64,000 bases of DNA from Chromatiales bacterium (GTDB lineage Bacteria; Pseudomonadota; Gammaproteobacteria; UBA6429; Thiohalophilaceae), in the NCBI GenBank assembly GCA_027076325.1, contig JALTJZ010000020.1, positions 5,240-69,239 of the forward strand, written 5' to 3'. Made by a program: the position numbers and the translations under genes. The first letter of the stretch is position 1. Each line of letters begins with the position of its first letter. The notes beneath the pieces were generated by a model. The model was not told the origin of the DNA. It searched no databases and saw only the letters and a list, made by a program, of their open reading frames with translations. Of the stretch, positions 1 through 10,100 are shown piece after piece.

Positions 1-400
1 AGAACGCGAAGAAAAAATGTATTCATTGGCGTCATTGCGAGGAATGAAGTGACGCGGCAATCTTATTGTTATGCGGTAAAACCAGCAAGATTGCCGCGCT
101 ATCGCTCGCAAAGACAGATTATTTTTTATTCTGTGTGTTTTTATGTATCCAAAATCTTTGTGGTGCAGACTTTCCTTTTTGGGTTCATGTTTTATTTTCT
201 TAACCACGAAGGACACAAAGAACGCGAAGAAAAAATGTATTCATTGGCGTCATTGCGAGGAATGAAGTGACGCGGCAATCTTATTGTTATGCGGTAAAAC
301 CAGCAAGATTGCCGCGCTATCGCTCGCAAAGACAGATTATTTTTTTATTCTGTGTGTTTTTATGTATCCAAAGTCTTTGTGGGGCAGACTCTCCTTCGTG
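1..400. repeat. Tandem duplication of a ~218-bp intergenic repeat
   Basis: The block starting at position 1 is repeated almost exactly from position 219, and the two copies stay aligned to about position 395 before diverging just short of the rnfE stop codon. Each copy contains an imperfect palindrome (31-115 and 249-333) whose arms read TTGCGAG...GCGGCAATCTT and its complement; the same arms occur elsewhere in the window. Between the copies is an 'aaccacgaaggacacaaag' type sequence. Short reading frames in both copies encode the same peptide only because the DNA is duplicated. I see no gene here. The left end may continue outside the window. Confidence 0.85.
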
Positions 401-401
401 G

Positions 402-1088
402 TTAATTTTCTATTGGCTGAGCATCGGCAACCAGGATGTTTTTCTTTGTTTCTCTTTTTTTATCAATAATATTTTTAAGCGCCAGAATAAAGCCCAGGCC
501 GATAAAAGCACCGGGAGGTAAAATGGCTAAAAGAAAGCCTCGGTAATTGTCGATGACAGTAATTTTAAGCCCTTCAGCGGCAGCACCAAACATTAAATGA
601 GCTTGCTGGAATAAGGTACCAAAGCCGATAAGTTCCCGCATTGCACCGAGTGTGATCAGTACTGCGGTAAAGCCCAAACCCATAAATAAACCATCGAGTA
701 CAGAAGGTGTAACGGCATTTTTAGAGGCAAAGGATTCGGCGCGGGCAATGATGGCGCAGTTAGTCACGATAAGAGGGATAAAGATACCGAGTATTTTATA
801 CAGGTCATGAAACCAGGCTTCCATACTGAGTTCGATAACCGTGACAACCGAGGCGATAATCATGACAAAAACAGGGATACGTATTTCACTACGCACCCAG
901 TGGCGAATAATTGAAATAGTAAAATTTGAAGCAATCAGCGTGAGGGTGGTAGCAAGCCCTAAACCTAAACCGTTAATAACGGTGTTGGACACGCCTAATA
1001 ACGGGCAGAGCCCCAATATTTGAACAAGGACGGCATTGTTGCTCCATAAGCCCTGTTGTGCAATATGTTTAAATGACGTTTCACTCAC
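402..1088 (-). CDS. rnfE: Ion-translocating oxidoreductase complex subunit E (RnfE)
   Basis: Integral membrane subunit of the Rnf complex, which couples electron transfer between NADH and ferredoxin-type carriers to ion movement across the inner membrane. The protein is hydrophobic with about six membrane segments and carries family motifs such as [30 protein letters not shown] and [10 protein letters not shown]. It is paralogous to RnfA at the other end of the operon. The frame is open to a GTG at 1115, overlapping rnfG, but a GTG at 1088 places 11 residues before GLW, as in characterised RnfE proteins, and lies just after the rnfG stop; I prefer it. It is the last gene of the operon; the nth gene often found next is not present. 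Confidence 0.93.
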   Translation of the reverse strand: MSETSFKHIAQQGLWSNNAVLVQILGLCPLLGVSNTVINGLGLGLATTLTLIASNFTISIIRHWVRSEIRIPVFVMIIASVVTVIELSMEAWFHDLYKILGIFIPLIVTNCAIIARAESFASKNAVTPSVLDGLFMGLGFTAVLITLGAMRELIGFGTLFQQAHLMFGAAAEGLKITVIDNYRGFLLAILPPGAFIGLGFILALKNIIDKKRETKKNILVADAQPIEN

Positions 1089-1098
1089 AATATAAACT

Positions 1099-1770
1099 CT
1101 ATTTTGTTGGCTCACGGGTTGTTTGTGGTTTGGGTGTTTTTAATACAAATAGTTTATCACCTTGTTGCTTATAAAATAACAGGGCTTTATGTACGGCCTT
1201 TACAATAGCGCGGGGTGTAATGGTTGCGCCGGTTAGCTGGTCGAAGTCGCCGCCATCACGTTTTACCTTCCAGTTTTTTGTTGTGGGGTTTGTTAAGGAT
1301 ACATTATTAAATTGAGTTATCCAGCTGGATTTTTCAATTTCAATGGCATCGCCCAACCCGGGTGTTTCTTTGTGATTAACCACACGCACACCGGCAAGGC
1401 TGCCGTTATGTTTAATGGCGACAAGTAAAACTATTTTGCCGGTGTAACCATCCGGTGCCACAGCAGTTAAAATAGCGGCGACCGGTTTGTTGTTTTTGCG
1501 GGCTCGGAAAACAGTTACCGGTTCTTTGCTGCCGAGTAGTTTTGGGCTGGTTACCTGAATAATATCGGTGAAAATATCATTGTCATGTTCAGATGGTGGT
1601 ATTAACTGGTGCAGACTGCGCAGCGTTGCCTGTTTATGATTTTCCTGTATTTTTTCTTTTGTTTGCTCGAAGGTAAAGGCAACCATGGTTGTGCCTACAA
1701 CCGAAAATATGCCTAGTACTACCGCACTGATAATCATTTTTTGCATTAATGGATGGCGCTTGCTGCTCAT
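1099..1770 (-). CDS. rnfG: Ion-translocating oxidoreductase complex subunit G (RnfG)
   Basis: Flavoprotein subunit of the Rnf complex, anchored by one N-terminal membrane helix (about residues 9-32) with the bulk facing the periplasm. The FMN-binding domain is visible: the acceptor motif is TGAT at residues 180-183, where Thr183 would carry the phosphoester-linked FMN, and [11 protein letters not shown] (about 134-144) is the conserved upstream loop. Length (223 aa) is normal. The ATG at 1770 overlaps the end of rnfD by four bases, consistent with translational coupling. Covalent FMN attachment needs an ApbE flavin transferase, which is not encoded in this window. Confidence 0.95.
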   Translation of the reverse strand: MSSKRHPLMQKMIISAVVLGIFSVVGTTMVAFTFEQTKEKIQENHKQATLRSLHQLIPPSEHDNDIFTDIIQVTSPKLLGSKEPVTVFRARKNNKPVAAILTAVAPDGYTGKIVLLVAIKHNGSLAGVRVVNHKETPGLGDAIEIEKSSWITQFNNVSLTNPTTKNWKVKRDGGDFDQLTGATITPRAIVKAVHKALLFYKQQGDKLFVLKTPKPQTTREPTK

Positions 1771-2759
1771 GTACTTTCACCAAAGGCTTTGGGGCGGGTG
1801 TAGTAATCAATAGTGGGGGCAGCCATATTCATTAATAAGACACCAAAGGCAATGCCATCAGGATAACCACCCCACATACGAATAATATAAGCAAAAACAC
1901 CAATACCGGCGGCATAAATCAGGCGGCCAGTGGGTGTAGTGGAAGCAGTAACAGGATCCGTTGCGATAAAAAAGGCACATAACATGGTTGCGCCACCAAA
2001 CAGATGGTAGATCGGTGATGTTTCTGTGAACGGATAAAACAGTAACGACATAATAAAGATACTGCCAATAAAGGCCACTGGAATTTGCCAGCTAATCACG
2101 CGTCGGTAGAGTAGCCATAAGCCACCCAGTAAAAAGGCAAGGTTAATCCATTCCCAGCCTTTACCGGCAAACTGGCCAAAGACCGCCGGTGCGCTTGCCT
2201 GAATGGCAGCAAAGGATTGTCCCAGCCCGGATTGTGTTTTAACGGTGTCGAGTGTGGTTGCCATTGTCATTGCGTCAATGTCGATGTTATTCAGTGTAGA
2301 AAAAAGAGCGTAATTTAAACTTTGTGCAAAGGATAACGTATTATCCGGTTGCAGCCAGATGGTCATTTCAAGCGGGAATGAAATAAGCAATAAGGCATAA
2401 CCTATCATTGCCGGGTTAAAAGGATTGTAACCGAGTCCGCCATATAAATGTTTGCCAACAATAATCGCAAACGAAACACCAATAAAAATAAGCCACCACG
2501 GTGCCAGATTGGGTAATGCCAATGCCAGCAGAACCGCGGTGACGACCGCACTGCCATCCATGATGTATGGTTTAATCGGGCGCTTACGAAGCAGTAGCAT
2601 CACTACTTCCACTGTTAGTGCAGTTATCACCGCGATAATAATATTAATCACCACACCCCAGCCAAAAAATATGACATAGGCAATAATGCCGGGGATAAGT
2701 GCATACAATACATGGAGCATGATGCGTGTAATTGAACCGGGCGCTGTCATTTCCATCAT
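1767..2759 (-). CDS. rnfD: Ion-translocating oxidoreductase complex subunit D (RnfD)
   Basis: Membrane flavoprotein subunit of Rnf, homologous to NqrB, with about nine to ten hydrophobic segments over 330 residues. Recognisable family stretches are GKHLYGGLGYNPFNPAM (around 103-118) and LFGGATMLCAFFIATDPVTAS (around 253-273; quoted only to mark the region). A candidate FMN-acceptor threonine lies in the MATTLD motif near residue 168, where the family is expected to be flavinylated, although I cannot confirm which Thr is used. Three Met codons (2759, 2756, 2750) could start translation; the first overlaps the rnfC stop by one base and fits tight operon coupling. Confidence 0.95.
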   Translation of the reverse strand: MMEMTAPGSITRIMLHVLYALIPGIIAYVIFFGWGVVINIIIAVITALTVEVVMLLLRKRPIKPYIMDGSAVVTAVLLALALPNLAPWWLIFIGVSFAIIVGKHLYGGLGYNPFNPAMIGYALLLISFPLEMTIWLQPDNTLSFAQSLNYALFSTLNNIDIDAMTMATTLDTVKTQSGLGQSFAAIQASAPAVFGQFAGKGWEWINLAFLLGGLWLLYRRVISWQIPVAFIGSIFIMSLLFYPFTETSPIYHLFGGATMLCAFFIATDPVTASTTPTGRLIYAAGIGVFAYIIRMWGGYPDGIAFGVLLMNMAAPTIDYYTRPKAFGEST

Positions 2760-4447
2760 TAGTTATCTTCCAGCTTTGTGTTGAGTTTTTCTTTTTGTAA
2801 TTTGTTTTTTCGGCGTTGCTCGACTTCGTCTATTTTCTTTTGTTGCTCGTCCGTTAGACCTTCGGTATTTTTAGCTATTGCAGCCTGCTCTGACTGCCGT
2901 TCCTTAACGCGTTTAAGCGCAGCCTCAATGGCTGCTTTTTTGCTATCCTGCTCAGGTGTTTTAATACCTTGCTTCTTGTTTAACAAGGCTTTTTTCTTTG
3001 CTTTGCGTTCGGCATCTTCGGCTTTTTTACGTTCCAGCCGGAATTGACGGTATTCATGCCGCTCTCTTGCATGATCCGACTTTTTCCTGTCAGCTTCCTG
3101 TGTCCATATTTCTGTTTTTGCGTAACGGTAAAACTGTACCAGCGGAATATGGCTTGGACAAACATAATCACAACAACCACATTCGATACATGAAAATATC
3201 TGGTAGTCCTGTACTCGGTCAAGATCTTTTGCCCTGGTATACCAGTAAAGTTGTTGTGGCAACAGGTTAGCGGGGCAAACCCGTGCACATTCGCCACAAC
3301 GAATGCAGGGCAGAGCCACTGGTTGCTTTTGCTTTTTTCGGACTAAAATGCAGTTGGTTGTTTTTATAACCGGGTAGTCAGCTGAGTCAAGGTGGATCCC
3401 CATCATCGGGCCACCCATAATAAGCGACTGATCATTACTTTCGGTATAGCCACACTCGTTAAGCACATCCTGCATGGGAGTACCGATTAGCACGCGCATG
3501 TTTTTTGGTTGTTGCAACTTGTCACCTGTGACGGTTACAACACGCTCGATTAAGGGCTTACCTTCTTTTATTGCTTCGGTAACAGCATGGACAGTTGCAA
3601 TATTATGGCAGACGATACCAATATCATGCGGTAGTTTATTAAGAGGAACTTCTTTGCCAGTTAAAACCTGTATTAGTTGCTTTTCACCACCGGCAGGATA
3701 ACGTGTGGGAATCTGGATAAGTTGAATGGTATGGTTATTTATTGTTGCCAGTGCTTTTTGCAAGGCTTGAATGGCTTGTGGCTTGTCATCTTCAATCCCT
3801 ATCAGGCAGTGTTGAATACCAATGGTGTGTAAAATAATCTGGATGCCCTGGATAATTTTATCGGCTTGTTCTTCTATTAAAACTGCGTCACAGGTAATGT
3901 AGGGTTCACACTCAGCGGCATTAATAATTAGCGTATCAAGTGGTTTAGTTTCTGCTGTTAATTTTAAATGTGTAGGGAAACCGGCGCCCCCTAAACCAAC
4001 AATGCCGGCTTCTATTATAAGCTGTTTTAAAGTATCACTGGAAAGTGAGGTTGGATTATCAACGGGTTTAATGGATGGTAGCCAGCGATCCTCTCCATCG
4101 GTTTTAATAATAATGCAATTTGCAGTTTGCCTGTTCATGCTGGGGATGGCGTGGGTTTCGATTGCAATGACTTCCCCTGAGCTGGGCGCATGAATGGCTG
4201 CTGTAATACTGGTTGGATCTTTTAGTGTTGCAATACACTGGCCTTTTAACACCTTATCACCTATGGTAATAACGGGTTTTGCAGGGCGACCAATATGCTG
4301 TTGTAAAGGAATAATTAATTGCTCAGGTACAATGGCTGTTGCAATGCCTGTTTGCATGGATTGTTTTTTATGCCCTGCTAGTTTTAAGCCACCATGAAAT
4401 TTCCACTGTGTTTTTCTTACGGGTATTGAGTTGAGTTTATCCTGCAT
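2759..4447 (-). CDS. rnfC: Ion-translocating oxidoreductase complex subunit C (RnfC)
   Basis: Peripheral subunit that brings NADH to the Rnf complex. The nucleotide/flavin-binding region shows GLGGAGFPTH at residues 151-160, and a SLBB-like domain follows. Two 4Fe-4S motifs are clear: CIRCGECARVCP (381-392) and CIECGCCDYVCP (420-431). From about residue 450 the C-terminus becomes a long Lys/Glu/Ala-rich, probably helical tail, a feature of enterobacterial-type RnfC proteins; here it is roughly 110 residues. Start and stop overlap the neighbouring genes by one base each, so the six rnf genes are probably a single transcript. Confidence 0.95.
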   Translation of the reverse strand: MQDKLNSIPVRKTQWKFHGGLKLAGHKKQSMQTGIATAIVPEQLIIPLQQHIGRPAKPVITIGDKVLKGQCIATLKDPTSITAAIHAPSSGEVIAIETHAIPSMNRQTANCIIIKTDGEDRWLPSIKPVDNPTSLSSDTLKQLIIEAGIVGLGGAGFPTHLKLTAETKPLDTLIINAAECEPYITCDAVLIEEQADKIIQGIQIILHTIGIQHCLIGIEDDKPQAIQALQKALATINNHTIQLIQIPTRYPAGGEKQLIQVLTGKEVPLNKLPHDIGIVCHNIATVHAVTEAIKEGKPLIERVVTVTGDKLQQPKNMRVLIGTPMQDVLNECGYTESNDQSLIMGGPMMGIHLDSADYPVIKTTNCILVRKKQKQPVALPCIRCGECARVCPANLLPQQLYWYTRAKDLDRVQDYQIFSCIECGCCDYVCPSHIPLVQFYRYAKTEIWTQEADRKKSDHARERHEYRQFRLERKKAEDAERKAKKKALLNKKQGIKTPEQDSKKAAIEAALKRVKERQSEQAAIAKNTEGLTDEQQKKIDEVEQRRKNKLQKEKLNTKLEDN

Positions 4448-5004
4448 TATTCCATCTCATTCAATAGTAAAGGCGTTTGTGGTAATTCGACGTGTACTTT
4501 TTTAGTTTCGTCTATAGCTGGAATAATATGGATGCAGTCAACCGGGCAGGGTGGTATGCATAAATCACAGCCAGTACATTCAGACGTAATAACGGTATGC
4601 ATTTGTTTGGCTGCCCCTAAAATGGCATCGACCGGGCAAGCCTGAATACATAAAGTACAGCCAATACAAACATTCTCGTCAATATATACCACTGTTTTTT
4701 CAGCATGTTCACCGTGTTCTGCATTAAGCGGCTTAGGGTCGCGGCCTAATAGATCGGCTAACGCGATAATAGTGCTCTCACCGCCGGGTGGGCACTGGTT
4801 TATATCGGCTTCGTCTCTTGCAATGGCTTCGGCATAGGGGCGGCAACCAGGGTAGGTACATTGTCCGCACTGGGTTTGAGGTAACAAGGCATCAATCTGA
4901 TCAACAACGGGGTTAGACTTTACCTTGTAACGAACAGCCGCAAAGCCAAGCAGTAATCCAAAGATAATGGCTAAAACGGTTAAGGCAATAATGGCGGTTA
5001 GCAT
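4447..5004 (-). CDS. rnfB: Ion-translocating oxidoreductase complex subunit B (RnfB)
   Basis: Multi-cluster ferredoxin-like subunit of Rnf with an N-terminal membrane anchor (about residues 3-25). The N-proximal Fe-S domain has Cys46, Cys49, Cys54 and Cys71 (the CGQCTYPGC motif and CPPGG). Two bacterial ferredoxin motifs follow: Cys113/116/119/123 ([12 protein letters not shown]) and Cys143/146/149/153 ([12 protein letters not shown]). The 185-residue length fits the short gammaproteobacterial form. All expected cluster ligands are present, so the protein should be functional. It lies 18 bp downstream of rnfA. Confidence 0.96.
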   Translation of the reverse strand: MLTAIIALTVLAIIFGLLLGFAAVRYKVKSNPVVDQIDALLPQTQCGQCTYPGCRPYAEAIARDEADINQCPPGGESTIIALADLLGRDPKPLNAEHGEHAEKTVVYIDENVCIGCTLCIQACPVDAILGAAKQMHTVITSECTGCDLCIPPCPVDCIHIIPAIDETKKVHVELPQTPLLLNEME

Positions 5005-5022
5005 ATTAGTATATAAAACCTG

Positions 5023-5607
5023 TTAACCCTTTATTAAACCGGCAAAGCCCATAAAGGCCATTGACATTAAGCCTGCTGTAATTAATGCAATGGAGGTGCC
5101 TTTAAAGGGTGTTGGTACATCGGCTGCATTAATACGTTCACGCATAGCGGCAAACAGGATAAGCACTAAAGAAAAACCAACTGATGCACCAAAGCCAAAC
5201 AGTGCCGATTCGACAAAACCGTATTCTGTTTTTTGTACATTCAACAAGGCGACACCGAGTACCGCACAGTTTGTTGTAATTAAGGGCAGGAAAATACCCA
5301 GCACCTGATAAAGTAACGGGCTGGTTTTACGAATAAACATTTCGGTAAACTGCACCACGCCGGCAATAATTAAAATAAAGGTAATGGTACGCAGGTATTC
5401 TATGCCTAACGGCGCAAGTAAATAAGTGTCGGCAAGATAACTACAAATAGACGACAGGGTTAATACAAAGGTGGTGGCCAGCGCCATACCGGTGGCAGTT
5501 TCAAGTTTACGTGACACACCCATAAACGGACACAGGCCTAAAAACTTTACCAGAACAAAGTTGTTAACCAGAACGGTGCTGACCAGGATGAGTGCGTATT
5601 CTTTCAT
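5023..5607 (-). CDS. rnfA: Ion-translocating oxidoreductase complex subunit A (RnfA)
   Basis: First gene of the rnf operon and an integral membrane subunit with about six helices over 194 residues. Family motifs are [12 protein letters not shown] near the N-terminus and [13 protein letters not shown] in the middle, which mirror RnfE. The Cys residues within these motifs are the proposed ligands of the intramembrane Fe-S site shared by RnfA and RnfE. The gene begins with ATG; its upstream region up to metG is only 129 bp and is largely occupied by an intergenic palindromic repeat, so the operon promoter is either inside that gap or within or upstream of metG on the same strand. Confidence 0.96.
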   Translation of the reverse strand: MKEYALILVSTVLVNNFVLVKFLGLCPFMGVSRKLETATGMALATTFVLTLSSICSYLADTYLLAPLGIEYLRTITFILIIAGVVQFTEMFIRKTSPLLYQVLGIFLPLITTNCAVLGVALLNVQKTEYGFVESALFGFGASVGFSLVLILFAAMRERINAADVPTPFKGTSIALITAGLMSMAFMGFAGLIKG

Positions 5608-5640
5608 GGTTTGTTTTATTACCAGTGTTAATAATTAATT

Positions 5641-5728
5641 TGTCGTTGCGAACGATAGCGCGGCAATCCTGGTGAATATGCCCGTGTTAAAAAAGATTGC
5701 CGCGCTCACTTTGTTCACTCGCAATGAC
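5641..5728. repeat. Dispersed palindromic intergenic repeat (GCGGCAATC family)
   Basis: The rnfA-metG spacer carries a diverged member of the repeat family also seen at 31-115, 249-333 and 43589-43678. One arm reads TCGTTGCGAACGATAGCG then CGGCAATCC; the other reads AGATTGCCGCGCTC then CTCGCAATGAC. The arms are complementary, so the transcript can fold into a hairpin between the metG stop and the rnfA start. Confidence 0.8.
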
Positions 5729-5736
5729 CGTGTACA

Positions 5737-7773
5737 TTACTTAACTTTCATCCCCGGCTGTGCACCTGCATGGGGTTCCATTATCCATAAGTCTTTACCA
5801 CCGGGTCCTGCGGCTAATACCATGCCTTCAGAAACACCAAACTTCATTTTGCGTGGCTTTAAATTCGCAACCATCACAGTGAGCTTGCCTTCAAGTTGTT
5901 CTGGTGAATAAGCCGATTTAATACCTGCAAAGACATTGCGGGTTTCGTCACCCAAATCCAGCGTTAAGCGCAACAGTTTATCTGCGCCTTCAATATGTTC
6001 GGCTTTTTTAATCAGGGCAATGCGTAAATCAATTTTTGCAAAGTCTTCAAAGTCGATAAGTTCATTATTGTCCATTGTTTTTTTATCTTTAGCTGGTTTT
6101 TTTGTTGGGGTTACATCTAAATTTTCTTTAGACGCTTCTACCATTGCGGCTACTTTATCTTTATCCACTCGAGTCATTAACGGTTTAAATTTATTAACCT
6201 TATGGCTAGTGAGTGGCGTATAAACATCTTGCCAACTCAGTGGCGCTATATTTAAAAAGGTTTCACTCTGCTCTGTTAGTTTAGGCAGCACCGGTTTTAA
6301 AAAGATAACCAATGCGCGGAACAGATTAATCCCCATGCTGCAAATATCATGTAGCGCCTGTTCTTTGCCGTCTTCTTTAGCCAGTACCCAGGGTTGAGCC
6401 GCATCAATATACTGGTTGGCGTGATCGGCTAATGCCATGATTTCACGAATGGCGTGGTTAAATTCGCGTTTATCGTAGAGTGCAGCAATATGGTCACTTG
6501 CATCGGTAAACTGTTTATAAAGTGCGGGTTCGCTTATGTTAGCCGATAGCTGGTTGTCGAATTTCTTTTTAATAAAACCGGCACAACGGCTGGCGATATT
6601 GACCACCTTGCCGACTAAATCGGAATTTACCCGCGCCTGAAAGTCATCCAGATTTAAATCCAGATCATCAATACCGCTGCCAAGTTTGGCGGCAAAGTAA
6701 TAGCGTAGGTATTCCGGGTTCAAATGTTCCAGATAGGTACGTGCTTTGATAAAGGTGCCACGCGACTTCGACATTTTTTTACCGTCCACGGTTAAAAAGC
6801 CGTGGCAGAACACGCCAGTGGGGGTACGGTAGCCGCTGCCATTGAGCATTGCAGGCCAGAAAAGGGTGTGAAAGTAGGCGATATCTTTACCAATAAAGTG
6901 GTACAGCTCGTATTGGCTATCGGCTGCCCAGTAATCATCAAAGTTTAACTCACTGCTTTTGTCGCACAGGTTTTTGAAGCTAGCCATATAACCAACGGGC
7001 GCATCGAGCCAGACATAAAAATATTTGTCCTTGGTGCCGGGAATTTCAAAACCAAAATAAGGTTTGTCGCGCGAAATATCCCAGTCCTGCAAACCGGACT
7101 CAAACCACTCATTAAGCTTATTGGTGATTTCGGTTTGCACATGGCCTTTGGCATTAACCCAGTCTTTGAGCATGGCTTCAAAGTCGCCCAGTGCAAAAAA
7201 ATAATGCTCGGACTCTTTTTTAACCGGCCTAGCACCGGAAACAACCGAGACCGGATTCTTTAGGTCGGTGGGTGAGTAAGTACTTCCACAGGCTTCGCAA
7301 TTATCCCCATATTGATCCTCGGCGCCGCATTTGGGGCATTCCCCTTTAATAAAGCGATCCGGTAAAAACATTTCTTTTTCCGGGTCATAGGCTTGTTCAA
7401 TGGTTTTGGTATGAATATGCCCCGCTTTTTTTAGTCGAGTGTAAATACCCTGGGCCAGCTCCTTGTTTTCATCCGAGTGGGTGCTGTGAAAATTGTCGAA
7501 ACCGATAGAAAAGTCAGCAAAATCAGCACGATGTTCTTTGTCGGTAGCTGCAATCAGTGCTTCAGGCGTAATGCCTTCAGATTGAGCACGGAGCATAATC
7601 GGGGTGCCGTGGGCATCGTCGGCACAAACGTAAGTACATTGATTTCCCTGCATTTTCTGGAACCGTACCCAAATATCCGTCTGAATATACTCCACCAGAT
7701 GGCCGATATGGATAGCGCCATTGGCGTAGGGAAGGGCGCTGGTGACCAATATATGTCTTTTGGCTGCTGTCAT
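5737..7773 (-). CDS. metG: Methionine--tRNA ligase (MetRS)
   Basis: Class I aminoacyl-tRNA synthetase that charges tRNAMet and initiator tRNA in the cytoplasm. The nucleotide-binding HIGH motif is at residues 22-25 and KMSKSRG occurs in the catalytic C-terminal part. The inserted zinc domain has two CxxC pairs ([18 protein letters not shown]). The C-terminal about 110 residues are the EMAP/Arc1p-like tRNA-binding domain beginning near [14 protein letters not shown], used for dimerisation. Length (678 aa) is normal. It is divergent from mrp, an arrangement frequently conserved in gammaproteobacteria together with dcd. Confidence 0.97.
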   Translation of the reverse strand: MTAAKRHILVTSALPYANGAIHIGHLVEYIQTDIWVRFQKMQGNQCTYVCADDAHGTPIMLRAQSEGITPEALIAATDKEHRADFADFSIGFDNFHSTHSDENKELAQGIYTRLKKAGHIHTKTIEQAYDPEKEMFLPDRFIKGECPKCGAEDQYGDNCEACGSTYSPTDLKNPVSVVSGARPVKKESEHYFFALGDFEAMLKDWVNAKGHVQTEITNKLNEWFESGLQDWDISRDKPYFGFEIPGTKDKYFYVWLDAPVGYMASFKNLCDKSSELNFDDYWAADSQYELYHFIGKDIAYFHTLFWPAMLNGSGYRTPTGVFCHGFLTVDGKKMSKSRGTFIKARTYLEHLNPEYLRYYFAAKLGSGIDDLDLNLDDFQARVNSDLVGKVVNIASRCAGFIKKKFDNQLSANISEPALYKQFTDASDHIAALYDKREFNHAIREIMALADHANQYIDAAQPWVLAKEDGKEQALHDICSMGINLFRALVIFLKPVLPKLTEQSETFLNIAPLSWQDVYTPLTSHKVNKFKPLMTRVDKDKVAAMVEASKENLDVTPTKKPAKDKKTMDNNELIDFEDFAKIDLRIALIKKAEHIEGADKLLRLTLDLGDETRNVFAGIKSAYSPEQLEGKLTVMVANLKPRKMKFGVSEGMVLAAGPGGKDLWIMEPHAGAQPGMKVK

Positions 7774-8105
7774 TATTTTGCTCTGTTCGTGTAATCCCGC
7801 AATGGCCAGATTATGTGTAAGTATTTGATTTTAAAGGTGGCATATTAGCAGTTGGTGGTTAAATTAGCGAGTTTCAAACCTTTGTATTGAAATTAAGCAA
7901 AACCGGCCTTATATAGCTGCTGACCTTATATAAATGTCTATTCTAAGGTAAAAAAGTTTATAATAGAACTCTAATGCAATTTTGTGTAAGATTGCGACCC
8001 ACAACAAGTACCTGTGTATTTCACTCAAGTATTTTAAACTGTTTTTAGCCACGCGTGTGGCAAATAACTTAAGTATTTTAAATAAAGATTTCAGGAGAAC
8101 TCCCC
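7774..8105. promoter_or_regulatory. Divergent metG/mrp promoter region
   Basis: A 332-bp AT-rich spacer between the oppositely oriented metG and mrp. A perfect -10-like TATAAT is at 7959-7964 facing mrp, but no convincing -35 box stands 16-18 bp upstream, so this is a weak promoter call. Two near-identical AAGTATTTTAAA stretches flank the phrase GCCACGCGTGTGGC, itself a short palindrome, about 40-80 bp upstream of mrp. The mrp ribosome binding site is the AGGAG ending about 7 bases before the ATG at 8106. I see no gene in the spacer. Confidence 0.4.
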
Positions 8106-9197
8106 ATGGCGGATATCAGCACATCACAAGTTGAAGAGGCGTTAAAAGCCTATATCGACCCGTACACTGAAAAAGATTTAGTGGCCACCAAAGCCATTCG
8201 CGATATCAAAGTCGACGGTGACAAAGTAATAGTAGATGTGCAACTGGGTTATCCCGCCGAAGGCTTCAAGGCGGAAATGGCCGACAAATTAAAGCCAATG
8301 GTTGAAGCGATTGATGGCGTGTCCGAAGCGACAATTAACATCAGCTCAAAAATTGTGGCACATACCGTTCAAAAAGGCGTCAACATGATCAACGGCGTGA
8401 AAAACATCATTGCCATTGCATCCGGTAAAGGCGGTGTGGGTAAATCCACCACCTCGGTAAACCTTGCGTTAGCATTAGCAAAAGAAGGCGCAACAGTCGG
8501 TATTTTAGATGCGGATATTTATGGCCCAAGTCAGCCACGCATGTTAGGTGTGAGCGGCCAGCCGGAATCCGCGGATGGCAAAACCCTGGAGCCACTTAAC
8601 AGCTACCATATTCAATCCATGTCAATCGGTTACCTGATCGATGACGAAACCCCCATGATCTGGCGTGGCCCAATGGTAACGCAAGCATTAGAGCAATTGC
8701 TAAACGATACCAAATGGAAAGACGTTGATTACCTGATTATCGACCTGCCCCCCGGAACCGGTGACATCCAGTTAACACTAGCACAAAAAGTACCGGTGAC
8801 CGGCGCGATTATTGTTACCACACCACAGGATATTGCCCTGCTCGATGCACGCAAAGGCTTAAAGATGTTTGAAAAAGTCGAAGTGCCCGTATTAGGCATT
8901 ATCGAAAACATGAGCCTGCATATTTGTAGTGAATGTGGCCATGAAGAACATATTTTTGGCACCGGTGGTGGCGAGAAAATGTCAGAGCAGTACGATGTTG
9001 ATTTGCTCGGTGCTCTACCACTGGATATGTCCATTCGTATTGGCACAGACGAAGGTAAACCAACAGTAGTTGCAGACCCTGAAGGCCGTGTGACTGAAAT
9101 TTATTGTGATATTGCGCGTCGTGTTACGGCGAAGCTGGCGATGAAAGCTAAGGATTTTAGTGCTTCATTTCCAAACATCGTTATCCAAAACAACTAG
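8106..9197 (+). CDS. mrp: Iron-sulfur cluster carrier protein Mrp/ApbC
   Basis: Cytoplasmic P-loop ATPase that binds and transfers Fe-S clusters. An N-terminal MIP18/DUF59 domain covers about residues 5-80. The deviant Walker A motif GKGGVGKST is at 107-115, with the Lys near the start typical of the MinD/Mrp group. The CxxC pair that holds the bridging cluster is in HICSECGHEE. Length 363 aa is normal. Translation starts at ATG 8106 behind a clear AGGAG. It is followed by a repeat field of about 1 kb before dcd, its usual neighbour. Confidence 0.96.
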   Translation: MADISTSQVEEALKAYIDPYTEKDLVATKAIRDIKVDGDKVIVDVQLGYPAEGFKAEMADKLKPMVEAIDGVSEATINISSKIVAHTVQKGVNMINGVKNIIAIASGKGGVGKSTTSVNLALALAKEGATVGILDADIYGPSQPRMLGVSGQPESADGKTLEPLNSYHIQSMSIGYLIDDETPMIWRGPMVTQALEQLLNDTKWKDVDYLIIDLPPGTGDIQLTLAQKVPVTGAIIVTTPQDIALLDARKGLKMFEKVEVPVLGIIENMSLHICSECGHEEHIFGTGGGEKMSEQYDVDLLGALPLDMSIRIGTDEGKPTVVADPEGRVTEIYCDIARRVTAKLAMKAKDFSASFPNIVIQNN

Positions 9198-9428
9198 TTA
9201 CGAACAACGAGAGATTCGATTGCGGCGTTGCTGCTGCCAGTGCGCAATGCTCATTTGCATTATGGTTAGTCGCTCTCGCCCATCCATGGGCTACGCGAAC
9301 TAAGCACATCCATGTGCAAAATTCCGCTTGCTCACTGGCGGTGTGCCTTGCACTCACGACTTTCGTTGTCCGTAAATATGTTCGAATAAGAGTCGCATGG
9401 ATGAAGCGCAGCGGAATTCGGGAGAGAG
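9198..9428. repeat. Palindrome-rich intergenic sequence downstream of mrp
   Basis: This 231-bp stretch contains several short inverted pairs, for example TTGCGCACT-like and CAGTG arms, CCATCCATGGGC, and CACATCCATGTGC, and ends with the phrase GGATGAAGCGCAGCGGAATTCGGG. I recognise such 'GAAGCGCAGCGGAAT' sequences as common extragenic repeats in gammaproteobacterial genomes. No open reading frame with coding character is present on either strand. It is distinct in sequence from the tandem array that follows. Confidence 0.5.
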
Positions 9429-10100
9429 CTGCTTCAAGCCTTTTCTCATTTAAATGACCACGTAGGATGGGTGCAACCCATCGTTTAATGAGGTGGTTGA
9501 TGGGTTGCGCTACGCTTCACCCATCCTACGGGTTTATTTTATCAATGAGCAACACGTAAGTTGGGGAGAAAGCGCAAAGTTTGTTGGTGGTCGTTGCGAA
9601 TGAACAAACTGAGAACGGCAACCTGCTTCTTTAAGACCTTTTCTCATTTAAATGACCACGTAGGATGGGTGCAACCCATCGTTTAATGAGGTGGTTGATG
9701 GGTTGCGCTACGCTTCACCCATCCTACGGGTTTATTTTATCAATAAGCAACACGTAAGTTGGGGAGAAAGCGTAAAGTTTGTTGGTGGTCGTTGCGAATG
9801 AATAAACTGAGAACGGCAACCTGCTTCTTTAGACCTTTTCTCATTTAAATGACCACGTAGGATGGGTGCAACCCATCGTTTAATGAGGTGGTTGATGGGT
9901 TGCGCTACGCTTCACCCATCCTACGGGTTTATTTTATCAATGAGCAACACGTCAGTGGGGAGAAAGCGTAAAGTTTGTTGGTGGTCGTTGCGAATGAACA
10001 AACTGAGAACGGCAACCTGCTTCTTTAAGACCTTTTCTCATTTAAATGACCACGTAGGATGGGTGGTTGATGGGCTGGGCTATGCTTCACCCATCCCCCC
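9429..10100. repeat. Tandem array, ~3.4 copies of a ~196-bp unit with a palindromic core
   Basis: Unit starts marked by CTGCTTC are at 9429, 9623, 9821 and 10017, giving periods of 194, 198 and 196 bp. Each full unit carries a palindrome (9461-9530, 9659-9728, 9856-9925) in which CGTAGGATGGGTG pairs with CACCCATCCTACG and AACCCATC pairs with GATGGGTT. The fourth copy is truncated and has lost part of the palindrome. The rest of each unit includes GTTTGTTGGTGGTCGTTGCGAATGAA. Copies differ by only a few bases, pointing to recent amplification. Unit length and the lack of unique spacers rule out CRISPR. Reading frames crossing the array are artefacts. Confidence 0.9.

Noticed and set aside
49-521. 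Two short frames sharing the same first ~27 residues (MTRQSYCYAVK...)
   Set aside because: They are the two copies of the 218-bp DNA duplication; the shared peptide translates the palindromic repeat, and the second runs into rnfE antisense.
9429-10100. Regularly spaced repeats resembling a CRISPR array
   Set aside because: The units are 194-198 bp and identical throughout, with no unique spacers and no cas genes nearby.
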